A DNA stretch of 13,032 nt from Candidatus Poribacteria bacterium (GTDB taxonomy: Bacteria > Poribacteria > WGA-4E > WGA-3G): contig VYFM01000606.1 in assembly GCA_009842375.1 (NCBI GenBank), positions 1 through 13,032 on the forward strand, read 5' to 3'. Below the pieces are notes generated by a model, which saw only the letters and a list, made by a program, of their open reading frames with translations, was not told where the DNA came from and did not search any database. Shown here one piece after another: positions 1-7,021 of the stretch. A program made the translations under genes and the position numbers. How positions within the stretch are numbered: position 1 is the first letter of the stretch; every line of letters starts with the position of its first letter.

Positions 1-183
1 GTTAGTAATCTTTCTTCTGTAGGAGCAACTCGGGGAATCATGCAGAATGCTAAACGCGTATTCTGCCATTGGCATTCCCCGGATTTCACGAATGACGCAG
101 ATATGTTTTCGATGTTTTTTCCTCGCTTTCAATGGATGGATGTTATTCTTTTCAAATGGGATTGGAAGGTGAAGACTCAGAAA

Positions 184-217
184 TCCGCGTTCCTCCGCGT
201 AATCCGCGTAATCCGCG
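184..217. repeat. Short tandem of TCCGCG units
   Basis: TCCGCGT occurs at 184-190, 194-200 and 203-209, followed by TCCGCG at 212-217. The last two intervals are exactly 9 bases (unit TCCGCGTAA). It lies inside gene-free DNA. The translated frame just reads repeated VIR-like residues, which supports a non-coding repeat. I suspect a piece of a dispersed intergenic repeat, but one copy in this window cannot prove it. Confidence 0.5.
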
Positions 218-380
218 ATTCAGACAACACACATGCCAAATACTTTACACACCTCATTTTGCAGGTTATTTAGTTTTCGGTTTTTCTGGTATATTTTTCA
301 CATTTTATAGTGAAATCCAAAAATATAGGCACACTTTTGGTCTGTAGGGCTTAAACCGACCTATTGGGACTGTGCCGTCC

Positions 381-400
381 CACAAACTTTCCAGTTTGTG
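381..400. repeat. Perfect 8-bp hairpin
   Basis: CACAAACT (381-388) and AGTTTGTG (393-400) are exact reverse complements around a 4-base TTCC loop. No T-tract follows on either strand, so it is not a typical intrinsic terminator. It is followed directly by a second, imperfect CAACCT/AGGTT hairpin (about 409-433). The pair look like parts of one intergenic repeat element. Confidence 0.5.
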
Positions 401-485
401 CAGAGTGTACGCAACCTAACAGGTTACGCTACAATTGTGTGCAAGTAATTATGGTTTCTACTATAATATAAACTCATACGTATGC

Positions 486-564
486 AAAGGTAGTAGGCAC
501 ACGTCCTGTGCCGTCAACCCAAAAATGTAAAGCGGACGGCACGCGGCGCGTGCCTGCTACCTTT
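486..564. repeat. Long imperfect hairpin repeat (30-nt arms)
   Basis: Arms 486-515 and 535-564 are reverse complements at 25 of 30 positions, around a 19-base loop (516-534). Read as RNA from the + strand, three of the five differences are G-U wobbles, leaving only two true mismatches. The arms begin AAAGGTAG and contain GGCAC/GTGCC blocks. No coding potential is seen and no T-tract follows. It most resembles a dispersed, miniature non-autonomous intergenic element. Its mobility and copy number are not testable from one window. Confidence 0.65.
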
Positions 565-763
565 GAATCAACGTTCAGTTGACACCCATGTGGTAGAGCA
601 CAAGCGAAATCCGAACTACGATATAAACTATCAGTAATACTCATTAACTGAAAATTCTTAAAACTGAATAATCCTGCCCATTTTGTACATAGCTTCCTTT
701 TCATGTAATGCAGTGATATGATAAATACACCTTGTTGAGTAAACTTAGAAAGGAACAAATTCC

Positions 764-1729
764 GTGCCAAAACTCATTATGATGCCACCGCAAAATACGC
801 AATCTCAAACGTGGGCAGAACACATTCAAAATAATTTACCTTCATATACCGTTATCTTACCAAAGACAGACGAAGAGGTTAATGCCCATCTCCCAGATGC
901 AGATGCTGTTTACGGTTGGGTGTCTCCCGAACAATTACCGTTAGCAAAAAACCTACGATGGCTACAGAGTCCTGCTGCAGGTCCTGCTGCCGGTTTCTAT
1001 TACCCTGAACTGATTGAGCATCCTGTTGTCGTCTGTAACCCGCGTGGTATTTACAATGATCACATTGCACAACATATTCTGATGTTCGTGCTTGCCCTTG
1101 CACGTGGGCTGCCGTACTATATGGAGGCACAACGTGAATGCATTTGGGATAACAAGGCACGTAAAAGTGGATATATTGACCTTGCACACGCAACTGCGTT
1201 GATTGTCGGTGTAGGAGGTATCGGACATGAAACTGCACGGCTTTGTGCAGAATTCGGTATGAAGGTTGTTGGTGTTGATGCAAGATGGGAATATGATGTG
1301 CCTTTTGTGGAAATGCATGAACCTGCGGAATTAGATACACTCCTTCCACTTGCAGACTTTGTTATAGTGACCACGCCACATACACCAGAAACGGAAGGGA
1401 TGTGGCACAAAGATCGATTCGCATTGATGAAAAAGACTGCTTATTTTATCAATATTGGGCGCGGTAAAACCACGAAACTTGCTGACCTCATAGAAGCACT
1501 TGAGCAAGGTGTTATTGCTGGATGTGGGTTAGATGTCTTTGAAGTTGAACCACTACCAACCGAAAGTCCATTGTGGAAAATGCCGAATGTTTTGTTAACT
1601 CCGCACATAGCAGTCAAGGATGCAGAGAATATCTCGGAACGTCATTTTGAAGTGTTTTTTGAAAATGCACGTCGATTTGCTGAAGGTGAACCTTTGCAGA
1701 ATGTTGTGAATAAAGCGATGTGGTATTAG
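764..1729 (+). CDS. D-2-hydroxyacid dehydrogenase (NAD-binding)
   Basis: This 321-residue cytoplasmic oxidoreductase should interconvert a 2-hydroxyacid and the 2-oxoacid with NAD(H). The length is normal for the family. The N-terminal half is the substrate-binding lobe. The Rossmann fingerprint GVGGIG lies at residues 149-154, and Asp172 at the end of the second strand suggests NAD rather than NADP. The catalytic triad is in place: Arg233 in INIGRGK, Glu262 in DVFEVEP and His281 in LLTPHIA. Translation starts at GTG 764, set by AGAAAGGAA ten bases upstream. An internal ATG six codons in has no such site. The gene stands alone and converges on the sulfatase operon, with a 59-base gap and no obvious terminator. 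Exact substrate is unknown: glyoxylate/hydroxypyruvate reductase-like and phosphoglycerate dehydrogenase-like members share these motifs. The lack of a C-terminal regulatory domain argues against classical SerA. Confidence 0.9.
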   Translation: MPKLIMMPPQNTQSQTWAEHIQNNLPSYTVILPKTDEEVNAHLPDADAVYGWVSPEQLPLAKNLRWLQSPAAGPAAGFYYPELIEHPVVVCNPRGIYNDHIAQHILMFVLALARGLPYYMEAQRECIWDNKARKSGYIDLAHATALIVGVGGIGHETARLCAEFGMKVVGVDARWEYDVPFVEMHEPAELDTLLPLADFVIVTTPHTPETEGMWHKDRFALMKKTAYFINIGRGKTTKLADLIEALEQGVIAGCGLDVFEVEPLPTESPLWKMPNVLLTPHIAVKDAENISERHFEVFFENARRFAEGEPLQNVVNKAMWY

Positions 1730-1788
1730 AATTTTATTCACCTAAGAAGAGCGCAACAAGCAAAAGCAAGATAGAAATAATCTGAAAA

Positions 1789-3207
1789 CTAATTCAACGT
1801 CGCTGTCCTTAGAATAATACGATCCTCTGTCCAGTTATCACGATACCATGTGCATGCCTCAAAGGTGTCGTTAAGGACATCCATACGTTGCTTTAACATC
1901 TCGCGAAAATCGTCTCGGAGCGTAAGCGAATCGGGATCATCTACCAAATTACGGGTTTGGAACGGGTCAACCACGTTATCAAATAATTTCTCGCAGCCAT
2001 CTGGACGGTGAACGGCATAAGTATGCTGTTTTGTCCTCAGTGCTCGCCATTCATACCCATCTTCCCATTTTGCAGTGCATCCCATACCTTGCATAAATGC
2101 AGCATCTGGTTCATCAAAAGATTGAGCAAACGCTGCTGGACTGAGATCTGATCCCTCAACATCATCTGGAATTGGTAAATCCATCATTGATAATAGGGTC
2201 GGCATGATGTCGGGTGTATTCAAGCATGCATCAGCGACATGTCCTGTCGGAATCTGATTTGACCAACGGACAAGAAACGGAATACGAACTGCTTCCTCAT
2301 AAAAGATGTTCTTTGCCTTGCGTCCCTGCGCACCAAACATCTCACCATGGTCTGAGGTAAACACAAAGATAGTGTCATCTCGCAATCCGAGTTCGTTAAT
2401 CGCGGTTAACAGCCTACCGATATTCCAATCCAAGTTAGTTGTCATCGCATAGTAGACACGCATCCATTCGGGAAGTTTTGCGCGGTTGTCTGCAGACATC
2501 ATTGCCCACGAATCGCCATAAGGATCGTTTTCTTCTTTGTAATTCGATGGTAAAGGAAAATCAACATCTCGAAACATTTCATAATATTCACTTGGAACGT
2601 TGTTCTGCGTCCATGGATCATGGGGGGTGCCGATTGATAGGAAGAGGGCAAAAGGATCGTCTTCGGTTGATGCACGCTGAAGATAATCAATAGCCAATTC
2701 TGTCTGTCCATCCGGTTCGTATCCGGGAATTGTAATCTTTTCTGGACTGTCTTTGTGATAATATGTGTCAAAATAGGTGTGATGAAAGTTATATGCAGAC
2801 CATTCACCATCAAAACCCAACCGATGCTGTCCTGGTGGAATATACGAATTCTGAGGGTCGTGATGTCTTCCCAGCTGATTTGCCCATAGATGCCACTTGC
2901 CGATATAACTTGTCTGGTAACCGTTACGATGCAATACGTGTCCGAAGCAGTCGTGGTTTGGATTCATACGGAGTTCGTTGATTGCCATACCAGTGCTACT
3001 TGCATATTTTCCGGTGAATAGCGATGCGCGATACGGTGCACACATTGGACTGCCAGAAACCGCATTGCAGAAATTCCCACCTTCTGTTGCGAGGCGATCA
3101 ATGTTGGGAGTGCTTGCGCGTGTTTCTCCTGCATAGCCGCAGGCTTGGTAACGAAGTTGATCGGCAAAGACATATACAAGGTTAGGTTTTTTGTTCAATG
3201 AAGCCAT
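1789..3207 (-). CDS. Type I sulfatase (formylglycine-dependent)
   Basis: This 472-residue hydrolase should cleave sulfate esters. The sulfatase signature is SPMCAPYRASLFTG, with Cys56 as the residue converted to formylglycine in the CxPxR motif. Asp16 (ADQLRY), Asp286 and His287 (TSDHGE) fit the metal site. GKWH (103-106) and TPHDPW (194-199) supply the usual active-site Lys/His residues. A C-terminal sub-domain ends with the typical LFDNVVDPFQTRNLVDDP tail. I see no signal peptide, because the first residues run straight into the alkaline-phosphatase-like core, so it is predicted cytoplasmic. Start ATG 3205-3207 is supported by AGAAGGAA about 6 bases upstream. It is the second gene of a two-sulfatase operon, 31 bases after its neighbour. 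The specific sulfated substrate cannot be named. A formylglycine-generating enzyme or anSME is required and is not in this window. Confidence 0.92.
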   Translation of the reverse strand: MASLNKKPNLVYVFADQLRYQACGYAGETRASTPNIDRLATEGGNFCNAVSGSPMCAPYRASLFTGKYASSTGMAINELRMNPNHDCFGHVLHRNGYQTSYIGKWHLWANQLGRHHDPQNSYIPPGQHRLGFDGEWSAYNFHHTYFDTYYHKDSPEKITIPGYEPDGQTELAIDYLQRASTEDDPFALFLSIGTPHDPWTQNNVPSEYYEMFRDVDFPLPSNYKEENDPYGDSWAMMSADNRAKLPEWMRVYYAMTTNLDWNIGRLLTAINELGLRDDTIFVFTSDHGEMFGAQGRKAKNIFYEEAVRIPFLVRWSNQIPTGHVADACLNTPDIMPTLLSMMDLPIPDDVEGSDLSPAAFAQSFDEPDAAFMQGMGCTAKWEDGYEWRALRTKQHTYAVHRPDGCEKLFDNVVDPFQTRNLVDDPDSLTLRDDFREMLKQRMDVLNDTFEACTWYRDNWTEDRIILRTATLN

Positions 3208-3238
3208 GTTTTATTCCTTCTGCTATAAGGTGTTTGTC

Positions 3239-4645
3239 TTATTCTGCATTACGCCATTGTCCTTTAGTCACGTTGTCAATGAGGATACGTGCTTTCTGGC
3301 TCTCTCGCACCTGCTTTTCAATCTCAATAGGATCCCATTCAGCTAATAGTTGTGCTTGCATTTCGTTACAGATTTCCAGATATTCAGGTTGCTTGGCAAG
3401 ATTACGAAATTCACCAGGATCATCATTGATATCGTATAGTTCAGGTGGATCACCGAGGCTATAGTTGAATTTGTATTGACCATTACGTAACATCGCCATA
3501 GGACGTTGAACACCGTGTGCCGAGTATTCGGAGAATGCAAAATCTTTCCAATCGGAAGCATTACCTTGTATCAACGGCATAAGACTATCTCCATCAAGTT
3601 GAGTTGTGGACTGTACATCTCCGATATCAACAACCGTTGCTGTCAAATCAACAAGGGAAACGATTTCATCAATGCGTTTACCTGCGGACATACCATCAGG
3701 GAACATAATCTGTAGTGGTACGCGAGCGGATGCCTCATAGAAGTTTGATTTGCGCCACATACCGTGTTCACCGTTCATCTCACCGTGGTCGCTTGTATAG
3801 ATGACAACAGTATTCTCTAATTGTCCAGTTTCCTCAAGGGTTTGTATCAATCTGCCAATTTTCTCATCAAGGTATGTAATCAATCCATAATAACCCGCAC
3901 GGGCGCGACGGACTAACGCATCAGGAAAATCAACACATCCGAACATCTGTCGCATTCGTTGATAAACCGGGTGCTGATTTTCAAGGTGTCCGTCTGGGAT
4001 ATTGGGCATGTCAATATCGTCCAATGGATAGAGATCCCAAAACCTTTGCGGCACAATAAGAGGAAAATGTGGTGCAATGAAAGAAACATTGAGTGCCCAC
4101 GGTTGTTCTTGTCGTGCTGGGTCTTGGAGATATTTTAATGCTTCTGTTTCTGCAAGATCATCTACCTCAATTTCTTCCGTTGTGCCGGGGCGGGCATTCT
4201 CAGGTCCCTGCCACGGACGTGATGCTGGTGGTGTGCCATTATCCCAGTCTGTAAGTCCGTGCTTTCGTTCAGCATGTAGGTCTCGTGCGAGCTGTGCGCG
4301 GAACCCGTGCAACTGATCCATACCACCGAAATGTTGTTTACCTGAAAGAACCACATCATAGCCCGCATCGCGTAGGAGGTGTGCCCACGTGACAGCATCT
4401 GGACGCAACGGCGCAGCGTTGTCCCACGCGCCAATTTTATGGATATATCGTCCTGTCATAAACGACATCCGTGACGGCATACACAGCGGTGAATTGCAGT
4501 AAGCATTCGTGAAGGTGACACCCTCGTTAGCGAGTCTGTCCATGTGTGGCGTTTGTACGAGGGAATGTCCATACGGTCCGCTAAACATAGGGGCATGTTC
4601 ATCGGACATGATGAGAAGGATGTTGGGTTGGTGGTTTGTGGGCAT
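3239..4645 (-). CDS. Sulfatase, choline-sulfatase-like
   Basis: This 468-residue type I sulfatase has the formylglycine site in CNSPLCMPSRMSFMTG (Cys55). Metal-site residues Asp15, Asp286 and His287 (TSDHGE) are present, as are GKQHF (102-106) and APHFPL (191-196). The run WDNAAPL...LSGKQHFGGMDQLHGF resembles the choline-sulfatase BetC subgroup, so a small organic sulfate ester is a plausible substrate. This is a family resemblance, not proof. I chose ATG 4643-4645 because it gives the conserved NILLIMSDEHAP N-terminus. A longer frame can start at TTG 4706-4708, but that codon lies between the -35 and -10 of the predicted promoter and would not be transcribed. The ribosome site is weak (AGTAAGAAA). 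No signal peptide is visible. It is the first gene of the operon, with the second sulfatase 31 bases downstream. Confidence 0.9.
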   Translation of the reverse strand: MPTNHQPNILLIMSDEHAPMFSGPYGHSLVQTPHMDRLANEGVTFTNAYCNSPLCMPSRMSFMTGRYIHKIGAWDNAAPLRPDAVTWAHLLRDAGYDVVLSGKQHFGGMDQLHGFRAQLARDLHAERKHGLTDWDNGTPPASRPWQGPENARPGTTEEIEVDDLAETEALKYLQDPARQEQPWALNVSFIAPHFPLIVPQRFWDLYPLDDIDMPNIPDGHLENQHPVYQRMRQMFGCVDFPDALVRRARAGYYGLITYLDEKIGRLIQTLEETGQLENTVVIYTSDHGEMNGEHGMWRKSNFYEASARVPLQIMFPDGMSAGKRIDEIVSLVDLTATVVDIGDVQSTTQLDGDSLMPLIQGNASDWKDFAFSEYSAHGVQRPMAMLRNGQYKFNYSLGDPPELYDINDDPGEFRNLAKQPEYLEICNEMQAQLLAEWDPIEIEKQVRESQKARILIDNVTKGQWRNAE

Positions 4646-4687
4646 GATTTTCTTACTAATCCAACATAAGCGGATTTTAATTTGTGT

Positions 4688-4716
4688 AGGATACCATTCC
4701 TTGCTCAACCTGTCAA
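4688..4716 (-). promoter_or_regulatory. Sigma70-type promoter of the sulfatase operon
   Basis: On the minus strand a perfect TTGACA (4711-4716) is followed by a 17-base spacer and TATCCT (4688-4693). Transcription would begin near 4680, leaving a leader of about 35 bases before the ATG at 4645. This position rules against the longer TTG start at 4708. Confidence 0.65.
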
Positions 4717-4749
4717 TAGAAAAATCCTATTTTGAGACTACCCAGATAA

Positions 4750-4833
4750 TATGAGGTATTGCTTCAATCAATAAAAGAGGGAGAAATTCCAATTCGATTT
4801 GAATCCACTATTGATAAGTCCGCAAGTAAATAA
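4750..4833 (+). pseudogene. Possible antitoxin (VapB-type) remnant
   Basis: A reading frame of 27 codons, opening after a TAA at 4747-4749, ends at TAA 4831-4833, three bases before the ATG of the VapC relic. Its C-terminal part reads GEIPIRFESTIDKSASK, a charged tail that looks protein-like. The tight spacing is what one expects of an antitoxin directly upstream of its toxin. There is no ATG start and no visible DNA-binding domain, so if real it is truncated at its 5' end. I do not recognise a specific antitoxin family. The call rests mainly on position. Confidence 0.35.
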
Positions 4834-4836
4834 TTG

Positions 4837-5250
4837 ATGGAATACCTCTTAGAAACAACAACGTGCAGCCTTTTGATGGCGCATTCTCCCTAGGTCGTTA
4901 CCCATCTCGATTCCTTATCTGATGTTGACAACTACGTCTTTACCTGTACGATTGTTAGAGGTGAAATCCTTTCGGGATTCAAAGACTACCAATTGGGAAC
5001 AGACGATAGGTTTTAGAAACTAAGTCATAAATCTATTTGAGGGATTGCCGTGTCTGTTGTCCCAAAAGAAGCTGCCGATTACTATGCATCGCTGAAAAAA
5101 CACGCTGAACAACAAGGAACACCTTTATCTGAAAATGACCTTTGGATCGCTGCGACTGCTATGGCATTTAATGCGATTCTCGTCACTGCTGATTCCGACT
5201 TTCAACAAATTGCAGGATTCGGATTACAAGTGGAGGATTGGACAAACTGA
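4837..5250 (+). pseudogene. VapC-like PIN-domain toxin, inactivated
   Basis: From ATG 4837 to TGA 5250 one frame of 137 codons carries a recognisable PIN-domain ribonuclease: MEYLLETTTCSLLMAHSP at the start, VFTCTIVRGEIL (codons 34-45) and ENDLWIAATA (99-108), then LVTADSDFQQI (115-125) and VEDWT near the end. The length fits VapC (130-140). It is broken by in-frame stops at codon 19 (TAG 4891-4893), codon 60 (TAG 5014-5016) and codon 68 (TGA 5038-5040). Around the last stop the family-like FEGLPCL reads in the +1 frame from 5036, which suggests paired compensating indels. The usual first catalytic Asp (LLDTN) is Glu here (LLETT), while Glu43, Asp101 and Asp119 remain. A GTG at 5050 opens the last 66 codons, but that fragment lacks half the active site. 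It is convergent with the MFS gene. Confidence 0.8.
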
Positions 5251-5345
5251 CTGTTCATGCGTGATGTATTTCCCTGATAAGGAAGCACATAGGGTAGAAA
5301 GATAACCGATTAAGCAGAAGTTACAATCGTATTGCGAAAGCAACC

Positions 5346-6716
5346 CTACACATCTATATCCTCCTCAAACTCTTCCTCGTGCATGATTTCCTGTAGTCCG
5401 GTGGCTATGCGGAAGGCAACAAGACAGATACCAAAACATATAACAAAAAGCCACCGATGTCCTATACGTTCCACAAGCATTCCTCCTATAACTGGCGCAA
5501 AACTTGCTGGCACAAGTAACGTATTCATAAATCCGATATAACTCGGTCTACTTCGCGGCGGTGCGATGTTAAGCATATACGACATAAAACCCACCATCAC
5601 ACCGTTCGCTAATATCCCACCTATCGTGAATATAAATAAGTAAGCGGGAACGTGTAAAGAGGTCGGTAACCACCCAGACGACAATGCTATGATAGGGGGT
5701 AATGACATGAGACCGACACTGATAATTAACAACCAGCGCACGCCATATTTCTCACCAATATAACCCCACATCGCATTTGAGATGACCCCACTTAGTGCAG
5801 AACAAACGATGAAAAAACCTATGTCAGCCTCCGAAACCTTTAATACCTCCAGGGCATACGGTACATAGAAAGGCGATGCCATACCGGCAAAATGTGTGCC
5901 GATACGGAAAAAGATGAACTGACGGTAGTTCTTATCAGTTCGCAAAAAATGCGGTCCCTGCTTCAGGTGTTGCCATATAGGTTGGCGTGTGGCGTTGACA
6001 GGGTGGATAGGTTCGCGTATTCCTAAGAAACTAATAAAAGAAAGGAACGCTGCAATTACCGAACAGATAAAGAGAAAAGCGTAATTTGATGGAAAACCAA
6101 GTTCAGTATCAGATAGACCGATGGAACTGATGAGATATACGGATAGGGTTTTGAAGGTTTGCGTAATCCCGCCGAGTATACCGGTAAATTCCTCTTCCTT
6201 ACCGAGCATCGCTCGTACTAAGAACCCAACCCAGATTCCAAAGAACCCACCGAGCATTTGTCGCAGACTAAAAAAACGTGCACGTCGATTCGGCGCAATA
6301 GATTTAGAGACAATGTCCATGTAGGGGAGCGTTGAAACTCCCATAGATGAGGAGGAGAGAAAGTAAAAACCTAAAAAACATCCGGCAAGTAAGATAGGAC
6401 TTTCCGAACCTATCCTTATGGTATAATATGAGATTGCTAACCATGCCAACACGCGAACACTCATGCCAAGTGCGTAATACGGCATTTTCCGCTGCCGATG
6501 TTCCAGTAGGTTTGATACCAGCAACTGGGGCCACATCCAACCTGCCGCCATCATTGATCCTGTCAAACCTACCATGATGTCTGATTGGGTTAATTTATAG
6601 ATAAAAGCTGAAAGAACGGTGGATGCATCTACGAAGGCAAGGTTAATTCGCATGAATGTACCTTGAAGTATAGCAAATCCAAAGTTACGTCGTTGGTGAT
6701 TTTGTTTCCTGAGCAT
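5346..6716 (-). CDS. MFS transporter
   Basis: This 456-residue inner-membrane protein of the major facilitator superfamily probably moves a small solute by proton or ion coupling. About 12 hydrophobic segments are visible, the first from around residue 12 to 40. The middle cytoplasmic loop is near 235-265 (IREPIHPVNATRQP...). RRARFFSLRQMLGG (144-157) and GYIGEKYGVRW (318-328) resemble the conserved loop motifs of the superfamily. The C-terminus is strongly acidic (EEEFEEDIDV). The start at ATG 6714-6716 is needed to include helix 1. The only ribosome-site-like run is AAGAGAGA immediately before it, and the predicted -10 is 5 bases away, so the message may be leaderless. No substrate can be inferred. 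It is a single gene between a toxin relic and the aminopeptidase, and no binding-protein or enzyme partner is adjacent. Confidence 0.88.
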   Translation of the reverse strand: MLRKQNHQRRNFGFAILQGTFMRINLAFVDASTVLSAFIYKLTQSDIMVGLTGSMMAAGWMWPQLLVSNLLEHRQRKMPYYALGMSVRVLAWLAISYYTIRIGSESPILLAGCFLGFYFLSSSSMGVSTLPYMDIVSKSIAPNRRARFFSLRQMLGGFFGIWVGFLVRAMLGKEEEFTGILGGITQTFKTLSVYLISSIGLSDTELGFPSNYAFLFICSVIAAFLSFISFLGIREPIHPVNATRQPIWQHLKQGPHFLRTDKNYRQFIFFRIGTHFAGMASPFYVPYALEVLKVSEADIGFFIVCSALSGVISNAMWGYIGEKYGVRWLLIISVGLMSLPPIIALSSGWLPTSLHVPAYLFIFTIGGILANGVMVGFMSYMLNIAPPRSRPSYIGFMNTLLVPASFAPVIGGMLVERIGHRWLFVICFGICLVAFRIATGLQEIMHEEEFEEDIDV

Positions 6717-6948
6717 TCTCTCTTATAACTTTCTTGGTGATAAATATCAATCTCCTAAGCGTTTCTATATCCTTGCTGCTAAAGGATTCCTAATATGCGC
6801 GTTGTTTTTTGACAGAATAATTACAATTTGGTTGAATCAGAATATAGGTGAAGCGATATGGTTTATGTTATTTGGTAGCATATTAACAGGTTTGGTTAGA
6901 ATTCCGATATACGAAGTACTAGGTTTGATGCGGAACGTTTTGTCCTAA
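6700..6948 (+). pseudogene. Unrecognised membrane-protein fragment without a start
   Basis: A frame stays open from 6700 (after TGA 6697-6699) to TAA 6946-6948, about 82 codons. From 6724 the translation looks protein-like: a polar run (YNFLGDKYQSPKRF), then a hydrophobic stretch (YILAAKGFLICALFF), then a second one (AIWFMLFGSILTGLV) and a short tail ending LMRNVLS. There is no ATG, GTG or TTG in its first 30-odd codons and no ribosome binding site. I therefore read it as the C-terminal remnant of a two-or-more-helix membrane protein whose 5' part is gone. Its left end overlaps the beginning of the MFS gene on the other strand. I do not recognise the family, and chance cannot be excluded. Confidence 0.33.
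6722..6750 (-). promoter_or_regulatory. Candidate promoter of the MFS gene
   Basis: TTGATA (minus strand, 6745-6750) is followed by a 17-base spacer and TATAAG (6722-6727), five of six consensus bases in each hexamer. Initiation 6-7 bases downstream would fall at the ATG at 6716, which predicts a leaderless or nearly leaderless transcript. Confidence 0.45.
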
Positions 6949-6954
6949 GTATTT

Positions 6955-6986
6955 AACGCCAAATGCCCATTAGAACATTTGGCGTT
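6955..6986. terminator. Hairpin between convergent frames, likely terminator
   Basis: AACGCCAAATG (6955-6965) and CATTTGGCGTT (6976-6986) form a perfect 11-bp stem around a 10-base loop. It lies 36 bases past the stop of the aminopeptidase gene on the minus strand and just past the end of the + strand fragment at 6948, so it could serve either. On the minus strand the stem is followed by AAATACTT, not a clean T-tract, so efficiency is uncertain. Confidence 0.6.
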
Positions 6987-7021
6987 GACTCTATATATGA
7001 ACCAGTGATTAATACCAATCC

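Larger units (their letters stand above)
1..763. other. Gene-free stretch with repeat debris
   Basis: I see no credible gene on either strand here. The short open frames translate repeat sequence, have no ribosome binding site and match no family I know. The stretch contains a TCCGCG tandem (184-217), an 8-bp perfect hairpin (381-400), an imperfect CAACCT/AGGTT hairpin (about 409-433) and a 30-nt-arm imperfect hairpin (486-564), each of dispersed-repeat type. The last 200 bases are AT-rich and probably hold the leader of the dehydrogenase gene at 764. A TTGACA at 579-584 has no -10 at proper distance, so I could not place a promoter with confidence. Confidence 0.6.

Noticed and set aside
40..347. 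Two overlapping + strand open frames of 71-77 codons
   Set aside because: They run through the TCCGCG tandem and other repeat-like sequence, have no ribosome binding site, and compete with each other.
579..584. TTGACA as -35 of the hydroxyacid dehydrogenase promoter
   Set aside because: No -10-like hexamer lies 16-18 bases downstream; the nearest TATAAA is 37 bases away.
474..770. 98-codon minus-strand open frame
   Set aside because: Its C-terminal half merely translates the hairpin repeat at 486-564, and it overlaps the ribosome site of the gene at 764; no family resemblance.
879..1410. Minus-strand open frames inside the hydroxyacid dehydrogenase gene
   Set aside because: They are antisense shadows of a gene with a complete catalytic triad; composition is His/Gln/Cys-rich and unlike a real protein.
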